NCBI RefSeq assembly: GCF_000210295.1 | Contig: NC_026739.1 | Location: 406,262 to 470,261 of the forward strand | Reading direction: 5' to 3' | DNA from: Trypanosoma brucei gambiense DAL972 | Lineage: Eukaryota; Euglenozoa; Kinetoplastea; Trypanosomatida; Trypanosomatidae | Length of the DNA: 64,000 nucleotides | Shown: positions 40,693-50,243 of the stretch, piece after piece | Layout: each line of letters begins with the position of its first letter | Numbering within the stretch: position 1 is the first letter of the stretch | Made by a program: the position numbers and the translations under genes | Notes under the pieces: model-generated | The model's database searches: none | The model's input: the letters and a program-made list of their open reading frames with translations, nothing else | Told to the model about the DNA's origin: nothing

Positions 40693-41883
40693 TCACGGGT
40701 CACCCGTGTAACCCATCCTTTTGCTCTTCAAAATCTTTGGCATCTTCTTCCACTTCTCCTGGCGCGCAACATTCTTGAAGGCAGCACTGCGATCATAAAC
40801 ACGGTCTTCGTGGACATAATCCTCAGGAAGAAGACCTTCCGCCTTCCACTTCTCTATTTTGTCCTTCACTATATCGTCAATTTTTGCATTAGGATTGTGC
40901 GAACTTGACCCCAGTGTTGAAGGAGTGTAGTCGAAGTAGAGCTGCCGCGGGGAAAATTGTCGCGGGGACCGAATGCTGCTGTGCCAACAAACATGATAGT
41001 ACATGTTATCATTCTCCTTGAGTGGTATGCGTAACTTTCCCGCCCCATGCCCACGGAGATCCGAATATGTGGTGCGCAAGAACTTCACTTTCCGCTCGCC
41101 AAAATTGAACAAATACTTCTTGACGAACTCATAGACGTCAGCGTTTGTAACGGCATTAAGTGCAATAACAACAGACCTTGCCTCTACACGATCTAGATCA
41201 GCCTGCACGTCCAACATCTCCTCCAGGACAGCCCGAACACCGTCCTCATCCCCCATGCGCCCAATGCTCTTTAACATAAAACTCCACTGCGCTGTGTCGA
41301 AAAGTGGGGTGTAGTTCCACCCATCCTTCAAACAGCGATCAAACAGTGCCCTCCAGCCACTGTTGTCTGTCTTGTTGCAGTAAAAAAGTACAGATTTAAC
41401 TAACGAAAGAGGGGGTTTTGCGGTGGCACCTTCCGCGGTAAAGCGCTGGTGACAGTATCGTTCCCACAGCTCCATAGCGCCGCCACATCTCTGGAAGGCG
41501 CAGTGCTGAAAGACCTTAGCCAACCAAAGATCTCTCGTCTTCTCATCGTCCACTAGAGGTGCCAAAGCCGTATAATCTGCAATGACCTCTTCAGCAGGGG
41601 TTTTTGGTAGGGTGCGACCACGCGGTAGCTTCCGTAACTGTGGCTCCAGTGCAACACTAAAAGCGGGGTGCATATCAAATTCAATCCACACACCACGATA
41701 CTTGTTAACCAACGAGTGGTTGCTCTGAAACGGTGCCGCGAAGGTTCGGTTTACTGAATGCGGCCGTTCCATTCCCTGGGGAAGATTGTAATGCCAATGA
41801 TACTGACTGTAGGCAACCATTGGCGAGGTGTCAGGATTCACAGGTGTGTAGCCCACCGACCGGGGGCGGGTCGACCGAAACAT
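40693..41883 (-). CDS. PPR-like putative mitochondrial protein
   Basis: A 396-residue protein. A helical-repeat region around residues 100-260 includes WSFMLKSIGRMGDEDGVRAV and DRVEARSVVIALNAVTNAD, which read as pentatricopeptide-type helix pairs. The N-terminus (MFRSTRPRSVGYT) is basic and free of acids, compatible with mitochondrial import. The C-terminal third is basic with KWKAEGLLPEDY and KMPKILKSKRMGYTG, reminiscent of mitoribosome-associated proteins. Kinetoplastids have many PPR proteins in mitochondrial ribosomes and RNA processing, so a mitochondrial translation role is a fair inference. The start is the ATG at 41881-41883. Confidence 0.8.
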   Translation of the reverse strand: MFRSTRPRSVGYTPVNPDTSPMVAYSQYHWHYNLPQGMERPHSVNRTFAAPFQSNHSLVNKYRGVWIEFDMHPAFSVALEPQLRKLPRGRTLPKTPAEEVIADYTALAPLVDDEKTRDLWLAKVFQHCAFQRCGGAMELWERYCHQRFTAEGATAKPPLSLVKSVLFYCNKTDNSGWRALFDRCLKDGWNYTPLFDTAQWSFMLKSIGRMGDEDGVRAVLEEMLDVQADLDRVEARSVVIALNAVTNADVYEFVKKYLFNFGERKVKFLRTTYSDLRGHGAGKLRIPLKENDNMYYHVCWHSSIRSPRQFSPRQLYFDYTPSTLGSSSHNPNAKIDDIVKDKIEKWKAEGLLPEDYVHEDRVYDRSAAFKNVARQEKWKKMPKILKSKRMGYTGDP

Positions 41884-42694
41884 ATGGTCCTAAAAGTGCG
41901 ATGCACACACACCAAATGGTAATCAAAACGATGTCCCAGGTTCTTACCGCCTAGGAAAGGGGGAGTTGCAGGCGTTTTGTAACCTTCCGGGTACCGAAAG
42001 TTCCGGGTAGACTCATAAAGAAATTTGAAAGAGGGAGTAAAAGAGAAACGTGCGTTTTTCCCGCCCTCGCATATGTGCGCAAATTATGCGCGGCTCATCA
42101 ACCGCGGTAGACTGAAGGGAAAAACCGAAAGTAGAGTTAATATTCCTCCCTCCGTTTAGCACCACTATCACGACCCTCCTATTTACCGTGATTCGTGGAT
42201 TCCCACCTCACAGGGTGACAAAAAATACGGAAGTATTTGTGGTTGCCTCACCCCAACGTCTTTTGGTCTTGTTTCCTTTTCTAACTGTGACGAAATCAAA
42301 GGAAAGGAATCTAACCCCGGGGGAAGGAAACATTTCATTTCCTCCATCCGGGAAACCCTACACTCCGCCTTCTATCGCTTTGAATTCCAATTTCACGTCA
42401 TCCATGGCACCAAGAATAGAACACGTACAAGACAAACAACATACCTCCGCAACACCTATTGATTCCTCCCATTCCCTTGGCCCCAATGTTTGTCGTTACC
42501 ATCAAGTATATAAAAGCAACGAAAACCCCCTAAACCCCAATTTCACCCTCCCATCCTTTTCCATACTCCATGCACTTCCTTATACAACAAATTCTACGCT
42601 TACACTCCCGATTGGCAACGCCCGTCGTCACCTAAAACGAGCGGCCTACGTACATTGCGAATTTGTTAGCATACGTAACGCCATCTCACCCCAC
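41884..42694. other. Intergenic spacer
   Basis: About 810 bases. A plus-strand frame (42188-42721) is long but Pro/Ser/Thr-rich, antisense to the array and without domains, so it is not called. No other structure noted. Confidence 0.5.
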
Positions 42695-44827
42695 TTAGGC
42701 CGCCTTGTTCCAGGAAACTAGGCAGTGAGCACCAAGTGCGCACTCGTCGAACCTTGTAAGGCCACCGGTCTGCTCCAAGCGCAGAACGCGGTATCCAGAG
42801 CGCAACAGTAGGGGAGGAAATGCAGTAGTGAAATCAAACGAAGAGCTATCCTGTACAAACTTGCAGTCAATCACCGCAACTGTTGTTTCATTACATCCTT
42901 CAAAAACAATTTTACTGCCCTTTACACTTGCTTTCCCAGCGCCATACACTCGCGCCGTGCTACTCGAGAGGGGTAGCCCCTTGATCTCTTGGGGGCCAGC
43001 AAGGATATCCACCGAAACACTCGTTGTTAATTTTCCATTTGTGTTGTTTTTGATGAGATACCCGCTCCGCCCATTGTCTACAAACCGACCTTGGGCCCAT
43101 AGCCCTCCCTCTCTTGAATTCCCGTGGTCTATCAACTGAACCCCCATCTGAGTGGCAATCCCAATGCATTGCTCGCTGCTGTGCTCGTCGACGTCAGAGA
43201 AAAATGCAAAGTGGTCATCAAGACTGTCCTGGTTCGGTTTTAAAGAAGGAAGTACATCGGCCGTAAGAACTACCACCTCCCATGGTTTGAGGTTTGTTTT
43301 CTTCTTTGCATACTTCAAGAATAAGAGGTCGGACAAAGTCGCAGACTCGCTTTTGTCTTCCCTATCGACAGCTCCCCCCACCACAATCTTTAGCTCGTCC
43401 AAATTCTCCCTCTTCAACGTAAATTCTTCGCCTAATTCCAGTTTTTCCAGTTGCTCGCGTAAGTGTTGCTTATTTATGATGGCTTCACCATTAATATGAG
43501 TAAACCAGTCATCTTTCGATACTCCTGCCTTCGCTGCTGGAGTTCCTGTAACAACATCCGTCACGCGCACACCCAAGCCATCTCTGTTCATGTCCGCCAT
43601 CAGACTTCCGACAAATGGCTTCAACGGACTTTGGTATCCAAGTACGAGCACCTTCTTCCGTTGAGCAGCGGGGCTGAATTTTGGATCGCTAATGATAGCA
43701 CCCTCGAACATGAGCCCCTTTGCTAACATCGTACCAAGCCCCTTGCTCAGTATTTCAGCTAGCTCATCCTTCAGTTGTACCGGCAATGTATTTGGTGGGG
43801 ATAGACACAGAATAATAGGGTATGGGATAGTCGAGAAACCACTTGTCTTGATACCCTCTATGATGCACGTCAAGGGGCAGCTTCCACTGCAGAGCACACC
43901 TTCGCTATTCCTTTTTATTTTTAAGACGAACGCCCTGGAGTTGTCAGAAAGCGCCCGCTGGAGGTCACTTTCACTTTCAATACGTATGGTTTTTATCAGA
44001 TATCGAGTCAGCGGCTGTGTCATGTCTTGCCAAACACTTGTTGTGCGCGAGGGGTCTAACGCGTTGTTGGTCATCAACCCCATCAAATACGTATTGAAGT
44101 TGTACCTGTGAACTATGCCACCGAAACGGTGGTTGTACTTCTCTACAATCTGGGCGTCGGTACATTCATTGCCTTGGGTAACAGTCACAAACTTCCCAAA
44201 TTGCTCTAGAGTCATCACCTCACCGCCCTCTGCAAAACGCGGAAACAGATCCATCGTGGGAATTAGAGATGCGGAGTTAAGGTGATCAATCAGCACCGAG
44301 GCGAAGTTGGTCGGTGCCCTGGAATCTCGCTTCACGTCTTTGCCCTCAGTCATATGCTTTTCTGAACTTGTGGTGCATTGGTTGGCAGGGCTGCCACCGC
44401 TACTCATCCATGTGTTAAGCAGACGGAAGAAGCCAGCATCCACATAAAACTCTTTAACCGAAGGGAGCGTCTCAGATATTGTCCTCAGTTTTTCCCTCTC
44501 CGCAATTTTAGTAATTATTTCCACCACCGTTTCCATCTTCAACCGAAACTTCGTGCGTGTGATCTCAGCGCACGAATTCATGAAACTCAAAGAAACTGCG
44601 TCACGCTCCTCCTGGGAATGAAAGGTGAAACGCTCACTCAAAACTGACTCCACGCTTCTCAGAAAAGTCTTAAGATATTGCTCTGCACCTGTCTGGTGCT
44701 CGTAAGCCGCCGGGTTCGAGTGGTTCTTATATCCACCACCTTGACGTTGGGACTCATCACTTAAGCGGTTCCTCGGTGGGGGAGCTAGTTGATCTCTCTC
44801 AAAACTTTTAGAATTGCACAAACCCAT
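42695..44827 (-). CDS. PI-PLC-like protein, degenerate X box, PDZ insert
   Basis: A 710-residue relative of phosphoinositide-specific phospholipase C. The start at 44827 gives MGLCNSKS, a dual N-myristoyl/palmitoyl site; a TCAG acceptor lies just upstream at 44838-44839, so the longer frame to 44962 is rejected. An EF-hand-like helical region (~170-255) leads into the X box at WQDMTQPLTRYLI (~266-278). Both catalytic histidine positions are lost: the family's SSHNTYL is replaced by IRIESESD and the YHG region reads LCSGSC. A PDZ domain (~408-470, GLGVRVTDVVTGTPAAKAGV) sits between X and Y boxes. The Y box keeps LSDLLFLKYAKK and RFVDNGRSGYLIKN, and a C2-like region follows. Catalysis is unlikely; a membrane scaffold or lipid-sensing role is inferred. 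Confidence 0.88.
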   Translation of the reverse strand: MGLCNSKSFERDQLAPPPRNRLSDESQRQGGGYKNHSNPAAYEHQTGAEQYLKTFLRSVESVLSERFTFHSQEERDAVSLSFMNSCAEITRTKFRLKMETVVEIITKIAEREKLRTISETLPSVKEFYVDAGFFRLLNTWMSSGGSPANQCTTSSEKHMTEGKDVKRDSRAPTNFASVLIDHLNSASLIPTMDLFPRFAEGGEVMTLEQFGKFVTVTQGNECTDAQIVEKYNHRFGGIVHRYNFNTYLMGLMTNNALDPSRTTSVWQDMTQPLTRYLIKTIRIESESDLQRALSDNSRAFVLKIKRNSEGVLCSGSCPLTCIIEGIKTSGFSTIPYPIILCLSPPNTLPVQLKDELAEILSKGLGTMLAKGLMFEGAIISDPKFSPAAQRKKVLVLGYQSPLKPFVGSLMADMNRDGLGVRVTDVVTGTPAAKAGVSKDDWFTHINGEAIINKQHLREQLEKLELGEEFTLKRENLDELKIVVGGAVDREDKSESATLSDLLFLKYAKKKTNLKPWEVVVLTADVLPSLKPNQDSLDDHFAFFSDVDEHSSEQCIGIATQMGVQLIDHGNSREGGLWAQGRFVDNGRSGYLIKNNTNGKLTTSVSVDILAGPQEIKGLPLSSSTARVYGAGKASVKGSKIVFEGCNETTVAVIDCKFVQDSSSFDFTTAFPPLLLRSGYRVLRLEQTGGLTRFDECALGAHCLVSWNKAA

Positions 44828-45119
44828 GTCTCCCACCCTGAGAAAGTGGAACGGACAATTTAACGGGACGTAACATACCCCAAAAGAGAAAGCAGAAAAA
44901 ACAGAAGGCAACTGAGCTTCATCGGATTTCAAAGGCGGTAGCACAGACACAAGCCAGTACAACCAGGCAAACGTGTGAATTCACCTATCCTTATGATTTT
45001 CAGATTTTTTTCAGAAGTGGTCAAGTGAAAGTAGGGAAAAAATTCAAAAAAAAAGCGGCAGTGATACCGCACACAGTAAGCTAAATAATGTATTGCGTCT
45101 CCCGTAGCAGATTTCCCGC

Positions 45120-45320
45120 TTAGCCGGCCTTTCCAGGCGGCTGTTTGTTCATACGGAGCTTCTCGCCAGGTTTCAGCGTCTTGGCAAGGTAACGCTGAGT
45201 GTACTTCAGGCGCTTGAAGGCACGCCCCCGGGGCTGCTTCTTCTTCTCCTGCTTGCTAACCTTCGGCGTCTGGTTCTTCACCTTGCCGGCGCGGGCCAGC
45301 GATCCGTGGACCTTCCCCAT
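45120..45320 (-). CDS. RPS30: 40S ribosomal protein eS30, copy 2
   Basis: A 66-residue eS30 protein ([20 protein letters not shown]...), a small basic component of the 40S subunit near the decoding site. There is no ubiquitin-like N-terminal fusion, unlike animal FAU. The frame continues upstream to 45458, but a pyrimidine tract with AG at 45350-45351 and the conserved N-terminus fix the start at 45320. The coding sequence is nearly identical to the copy at 45586-45786: one synonymous difference was noted, and 14 bases after the stop are also shared. Confidence 0.97.
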   Translation of the reverse strand: MGKVHGSLARAGKVKNQTPKVSKQEKKKQPRGRAFKRLKYTQRYLAKTLKPGEKLRMNKQPPGKAG

Positions 45321-45349
45321 ATCTTGCCTTGCTGCTTTTACAGTGAGAC

Positions 45350-45386
45350 CTGTGATAAGTAGGGCAAAAAATAAAAAAAGTAAAGG
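45350..45386 (-). promoter_or_regulatory. Predicted spliced-leader acceptor for RPS30 copy 2
   Basis: Minus-strand pyrimidine tract (complement of 45361-45386) followed by CAG, with AG at 45351-45350, 30 bases before the ATG. Confidence 0.65.
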
Positions 45387-45585
45387 TGATAGAATCTTTA
45401 AGCGCAGCACGTGCGAAGTGCGCAACCCAATTGGAGGCGACTTCGTAAATACAACCACTTACGAGAAAGTTAGATATTTTCAACAATGTTCACAGGATGA
45501 TATGCACCTGAATACTGAAAGAAAAAAAACAAGGGCAAGGAGGAAAAAATTTTATCCACGTTGTTTTCCGCGGCAGATTTCCCGC

Positions 45586-45786
45586 TTAGCCGGCCTTTCC
45601 AGGCGGCTGTTTGTTCATACGGAGCTTCTCGCCAGGTTTCAGCGTCTTGGCAAGGTAACGCTGAGTGTACTTCAGGCGCTTGAAGGCACGCCCCCGGGGC
45701 TGCTTCTTCTTCTCCTGCTTGCTAACCTTCGGCGTCTGGTTCTTCACCTTGCCGGCACGGGCCAGCGATCCGTGGACCTTCCCCAT
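45586..45786 (-). CDS. RPS30: 40S ribosomal protein eS30, copy 1
   Basis: The same 66-residue eS30 protein as the downstream copy. It lies ~265 bases upstream in transcription order. A pyrimidine tract ending in AG at 45805-45806 precedes the ATG by ~20 bases. The two flanking leaders are unrelated while the coding parts match almost base for base, which suggests gene conversion or recent duplication of the coding unit. Confidence 0.97.
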   Translation of the reverse strand: MGKVHGSLARAGKVKNQTPKVSKQEKKKQPRGRAFKRLKYTQRYLAKTLKPGEKLRMNKQPPGKAG

Positions 45787-45804
45787 GTTGAGAACCTTGG
45801 AAAA

Positions 45805-45824
45805 CTAGCAAGAAAGAAGAAACC
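45805..45824 (-). promoter_or_regulatory. Predicted spliced-leader acceptor for RPS30 copy 1
   Basis: On the minus strand the tract TTTCTTCTTTCTTGC runs into TAG, with AG at 45806-45805. Confidence 0.65.
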
Positions 45825-46036
45825 AACATTCAGCGGATCAGGCAGCGAAATTTTTTAAAATGCCAACTACACAACACACAACATAGCACGGCCACCAGAT
45901 ACGAGAAAACGTAAACTACCAACGCATTTTTTTTAATCATTCAAAATGTCACTAAAAAAGAAAAGTAGGGGGAACTAACGATTACATCTATAGCACACAC
46001 AATCATTTACATGAAACACAATATTCAGACGGTACT

Positions 46037-46789
46037 TTATCGCTTCCTTCTCAGCGTGACTGGTAACGGAGTGGGAGAGAAGCGCGGTGGTCCCGTAAGA
46101 AAGGTCCTCTCAGTCGTCGAGGGCAAACCGTCACTCCGAGCCCCAGCAGGGCAGCGTTTAGATTTCTGCTGTGGATCAGACCCACCAGATACGCACTCTC
46201 CTGTTACCGCCGGTCCCCCACTACCACCTGAATAACTATCTTTGGTCATCTCTCTCTGTTTATACGTCCAATACGAGCGCCGGTAAGGGGTAAGCATGGC
46301 AGGAAATGAAGACGTGTACGTTCCCTTTATTCTGTTGTATGAGCGCAGCAGACTACCCCGCAAGTCTCTATCGCACGAAGCAACACCGTCCACAGCGGCC
46401 GTATCTGCACAGTTGTCACTACTTTTGCGTCCTTTCCTTTGCGGTGCACTGTGCTTTCTCACACTACCTTGTGAATCTCCTCCCGCAGAGGCAGCGTGCT
46501 GTAGGGGCGTGGCGACACCAACCGCGGCCCCTGTGGTCTCAGTGGTTAACTCATCGGCCTTCCTAGAACGCTGACTTCCGTCGACACACTTCCGTTTTGA
46601 CATAGTGAGGTAGGAGGCTTTCGAATGTTCCTGCCTCGTCGGGACGTACGGTGCCCGACACGTTTGAAATTTCAAGGAAAGCAAATACTTTTGCATATAA
46701 CGTGTGCCCTGAAGCCAATCCTCAAAAGGTTCCGGGTGGTCAAGCGCCTTAACCAAGCTCCGGCTGTTAAACCTATCCGCACCTGTCAT
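46037..46789 (-). CDS. Basic orphan protein
   Basis: A 250-residue protein that I do not recognise. Residues 1-60 look ordered (FEDWLQGTRYMQKYLLSLKF). The middle and C-terminus are Ser/Gly/Arg/Lys-rich and probably disordered (KHSAPQRKGRKSSDN; SGGSGGPAVTGE), with one ordered-looking stretch (RDLRGSLLRSYNRIKG; MLTPYRRSYWTYKQREM) near 140-180. The C-terminus is strongly basic (LPVTLRRKR). No domain is identified. A nuclear or RNA-associated role is possible from composition only. The start is the ATG at 46787-46789. Confidence 0.75.
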   Translation of the reverse strand: MTGADRFNSRSLVKALDHPEPFEDWLQGTRYMQKYLLSLKFQTCRAPYVPTRQEHSKASYLTMSKRKCVDGSQRSRKADELTTETTGAAVGVATPLQHAASAGGDSQGSVRKHSAPQRKGRKSSDNCADTAAVDGVASCDRDLRGSLLRSYNRIKGTYTSSFPAMLTPYRRSYWTYKQREMTKDSYSGGSGGPAVTGECVSGGSDPQQKSKRCPAGARSDGLPSTTERTFLTGPPRFSPTPLPVTLRRKR

Positions 46790-46924
46790 GGCTCAGAAGA
46801 TCTTCTCCCCACATCCCAAAAAGAGGGCAAAAAAAAAAATTAAAACAAAGTGAGATTCAGAAATGACGATCTCTCCGACGCAATCAAAAAAGAAAAAAAG
46901 CAACAAGTGAAGTGCCAGTATTCT

Positions 46925-46940
46925 CCCCCCCCCCCCCCCC
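46925..46940. repeat. C16 homopolymer (G16 on transcribed strand)
   Basis: The longest C/G homopolymer in the window, about 60 bases after the NudC stop codon on the minus strand. Confidence 0.95.
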
Positions 46941-46999
46941 GGTGGAAAAGGCCGACACCTCCGTTGAGAGGGAAATGGGGAACAAAAGGGACAATACCG

Positions 47000-47527
47000 T
47001 TAGTTAGAGGTACCACCACGCTGCATCAATTCCCGGAGTCGCAACTCGTCGCTAGAAGGTAAATTTAACGCTTTTTGTCGCTGATCAAACATCATTTTCG
47101 CGATCGTGGCCCGTGCGCTGTCGTCGAGTTCAGAGATATGTTTGCTCGGTGGCCTGAAAGTCTTCATGTCTATTTGTCTCTCATTAGTTGTGACACATGG
47201 CCACCACTCTTCGTACTGGGCGTTCGTTTTCACCAAAGTCACCACAAGCACACTTTTATCCTCCACACACCACGTACATTCGTCTACTTTCACTGGTTTG
47301 TACAGGTCGCCAGAAATCAAGGGTGATTGACCCTTCATGCCTATTGTTAACGAGGAAACTTTTACGTCCACATTAATTATCTTTGTGGGTGTGTCAGACG
47401 GCAGTGGAACCTTAACGATCACTTCAGTGTCTGTTTGACCAAACGAGTATCTTCCGTAATCTCCTCCACACTCCTCGTTACACGGTAAGAGGTCAGCCAT
47501 GTCCTTCTGACTTTCAACTAAAGACAT
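47000..47527 (-). CDS. NUDC: NudC-like CS-domain protein
   Basis: A 175-residue protein with a CS (p23/Hsp20-like) domain at ~22-110. It includes YSFGQTDTEVIVKVPLP, KVSSLTIGMKGQ and CTWCVEDKSVLVVTLVK, then the NudC-type tail EEWWPCVTTNERQID and MMFDQRQKALNLPSSDE. NudC proteins act as Hsp90-linked co-chaperones and support dynein-related stability. Animal NudC is longer at the N-terminus; this is closer to the short NudCD2/3-like size. The frame extends to 47548 only from a TTG; the first ATG is at 47525-47527. Confidence 0.92.
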   Translation of the reverse strand: MSLVESQKDMADLLPCNEECGGDYGRYSFGQTDTEVIVKVPLPSDTPTKIINVDVKVSSLTIGMKGQSPLISGDLYKPVKVDECTWCVEDKSVLVVTLVKTNAQYEEWWPCVTTNERQIDMKTFRPPSKHISELDDSARATIAKMMFDQRQKALNLPSSDELRLRELMQRGGTSN

Positions 47528-48473
47528 CTGCTGGCTCTTTTGTGACAAGCAATCTCCTATAGAAGCGGTAGCACTTCAACAAAGCGAAGTGGATGTTGGG
47601 GAAACGCAGCGATTGTCAGAGCAGCATTTGGGATAACATACACTCTGTAAGCCTGTCTTCGCCGAATTTTGGCAGCAAACAAATCAATCTAGAAGCAAGA
47701 AGGCTGATCTCTGTAACACATTTATCCAGCAACACACTCTTACCCGCTCCCTGGTAACTCAGTCAAAGCCGCATCGTAATGGGAGCTTCGGTCCATTCAA
47801 CTACCGTCCATCGTGACAAACTCAACCATTTCTTGAGAACAAAAAAGGTAAGTACATTTATGTAAACAAGATGAATAAAGTAAATACCGTGCGGTGCAAC
47901 TTCATCGTGAGACACCACTGCATACGAGACCATAACCTTACAACGATTAAAATTCTTATATACAAGTCGACTCGTTCACTAATTTCAGCGACAAAGCGCG
48001 GTCCAAGTCGCAACAACGATGACATCCCTTCATCCTAAAATGTAAACATTCCTTTATCCAGATCGCACTACCAGGTACGGAAACGGATAAGCAATCTACT
48101 TCCAAATAATGCTTCTTCCACGGGTAAATTGCCTGGGGAGACCGACCCTCAAATACGTCAATCCAACTGTATCCCCTAGAAGTCCACCGACCCATATCGG
48201 CTTCGACACAACAGTGAGGTTCACCTTCACTCTTATCTGCTCAGATAGAGAGAGCACCAGCATTCATTTCGTTAACTTATCATTATCTCGCACTATATAA
48301 GTGCCGACGCCATACCACACAACAACAACAACAACAACAACAACAAGATTAAACAGCCAAAATGCGGGTGCTGGGTCTGGTTTTTAAAAAAAAAAAGTGA
48401 AGGTAAAGATGTAAATGTCATGAGTATCTGAAAAATAGTAAAAACTCATGGAAAGTCCTGGCATCCCTCATTC
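47528..48473. other. Intergenic spacer with (CAA)9
   Basis: About 950 bases. A (CAA)9 array lies at 48320-48346 and T5-A11 at 48381-48396. A 79-codon ATG frame (47956-48195, minus) is reported only as a candidate. Confidence 0.55.
48320..48346. repeat. (CAA)9 microsatellite
   Basis: Nine uninterrupted CAA units, which are TTG on the transcribed strand, in the 3' flank of the MhpD/FAH-like gene's neighbourhood. Confidence 0.9.
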
Positions 48474-49277
48474 TCAGGTTAAGGACGCAGAAACACTGCC
48501 ATATGCACCATAATTAACCTTGTATTCTCCTGCAAGGGCAGGGGATCGTGACCCCACACCGCTGCAAAAAATGTAGTGCTTTTCTCGAAGGGGCCAACCC
48601 ATTGAAGCAGCGTAAGAAACTGCTAAAGCTACTGCCGCACCTGGTCCGCCCAAGCAATTCTTTCCAGCACCTACTTGTATAGGCTCTTCTCGGCGAGTTA
48701 CTACAAAGTTGGTATCGCCCAGCGATTCAAGGGACGCACTCCCCAAACTCACAGCCTCACCAAGGTGTACAGCTACGCACCCACCCAAATCCGCTGCGAA
48801 CCCTGTTGTATGGGGAGGATAAAAGGGATACCGTGACCCGACGAACTCCACACCGGGGAAAAAAGCGTCACAAACAGCTGGCACTGTGTTGGCTGTGAGT
48901 TGGGTCGGGGGGTCACGACCGAGACGAATAACGAAAAGTGGTTCAACAAATTGTATTCGGTGTTGTTTTGCCGAAAAAACAGAACCCTGGAAAGAGTTAG
49001 AAAAAATGGGAACACACACCGGCTCTGTGGCTCTCAAACACTGAAGGGGTGGTGAAGTTGGGGGAACAACCTTAATACCTACGTAATTGAAGTTGTGATC
49101 TTTCATGGCTTCACAAAGAAGCGAATGAAACTTGACGAGCTCTCCGGTACCTGTTCCGTGACGCGGAAATATCTCACTTAGTGCAGGCAACTCTCGATCA
49201 GAATTCTGGAGGTAGTCGACATAGCTTTCAGCTGAGATCTTCGAAATAATCAACCGACACCACGACCAGCGGAACAT
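48474..49277 (-). CDS. MhpD/FAH-superfamily hydratase-like protein
   Basis: A 267-residue protein related to 2-keto-4-pentenoate hydratases and oxaloacetate/4-oxalocrotonate decarboxylases of the FAH superfamily. Matching elements are YVGIKVV, FVEPLFVIRLGRD, FFPGVEFVGSRY, GAGKNCLGGPGAAVALAVSY (the family's GxGxxxxGxPxxAxxWL block) and the terminal GAYGSVSASL. The family's first metal site is Glu-x-Glu; here it reads Glu-Pro-Leu, so one acidic ligand seems lost, while the later Glu (GVEFV) is kept. Activity is therefore uncertain. The family is best known from bacterial aromatic-ring degradation, so its substrate here is unclear. The start is the ATG at 49275-49277. Confidence 0.8.
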   Translation of the reverse strand: MFRWSWCRLIISKISAESYVDYLQNSDRELPALSEIFPRHGTGTGELVKFHSLLCEAMKDHNFNYVGIKVVPPTSPPLQCLRATEPVCVPIFSNSFQGSVFSAKQHRIQFVEPLFVIRLGRDPPTQLTANTVPAVCDAFFPGVEFVGSRYPFYPPHTTGFAADLGGCVAVHLGEAVSLGSASLESLGDTNFVVTRREEPIQVGAGKNCLGGPGAAVALAVSYAASMGWPLREKHYIFCSGVGSRSPALAGEYKVNYGAYGSVSASLT

Positions 49278-50243
49278 ACCCTTTAACGGGGGAAATAGAA
49301 AAACAAAACAAAAGGTAGATGTTTCCCTACCGTTTCCCTCTTACCTCAAATCCGACTAAAAAGAAAAGGTAAAGGGGCGACTATAAATCTGCACGTATGT
49401 TACATTTAAGCGGTACGTTATTCGGATAGTCATCCCAAACATGTTTTTCTCGCCCCAGAAAGTTGCAAATGCACAATTCGGCGTTCCATGCACGTGAAAT
49501 CCACAGTAAACGCCAGAGCTACGAAAGGAGGAAAACATCCCAAGGAAACCAAAAATCAGCTACACAAGCATACATCTTGTCTGCGGAAGAACAAAAACAA
49601 AAACACGGGATATTCATTCTGCCATATTCCCGGTGCTGCCTCAGCGGAGGGGCTGATTCCACACTCCAGGCTACCAAGCAAAATATCCCAAATTCTTTAT
49701 GAGGAAACTGGGTCATGTGCGCACAGCTCATTTCGCTTCGCTATGCGCGGACTGTGTGTTGAACACACTTCCGTAACGTTGTAGATGTTGACCAATGCTT
49801 CGCAACATTAGGTCAGTCTCATGCAATAACTTAGAATAATATCTGTTTATTGAATCGTACTCCCCTGTTCTCAATGAGTTCAGCATGGGGTGCGTGCTTA
49901 TAGACAACAATCCTTTATTCTCGCACTATCAGATTTCGCTTTACACCCCTTACCCCACGCATTATATCTACTTTGAATATTAAAGAAGGGGGAAAAGAAA
50001 AATACACAAAGAGACATGTCTCACGTCCACGCCGCGAAAACAGAGTTTTCATGGTGTTATATAACAATTACACGTTAAAAATTTGTTTGGTGAGCACATT
50101 TGCACCTCATGCAACGAACTCGCGAATTGCGCCCACTCTTGCGTTCCCTGTACAACGAAAACATAACACAACTCATACACATCGTAGGAACGATTGCTAA
50201 CAGGTAACAGTGTTTCCAAACGAAAATTTTTGAACTTACAAGA
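49278..50243. other. Intergenic spacer
   Basis: About 970 bases. Only a 52-codon ATG frame (49728-49886, minus) looks protein-like and it is listed as a candidate. No repeats of note. Confidence 0.5.

Noticed and set aside
42520..42545. CCCTAA-like telomeric sequence
   Set aside because: Only a single imperfect unit (CCCCCTAAACCCC); no array, so not an interstitial telomere repeat.
42188..42721. 177-codon plus-strand frame
   Set aside because: Antisense to the array, rich in Pro/Ser/Thr/Asn, and it overlaps the end of the PI-PLC-like gene.
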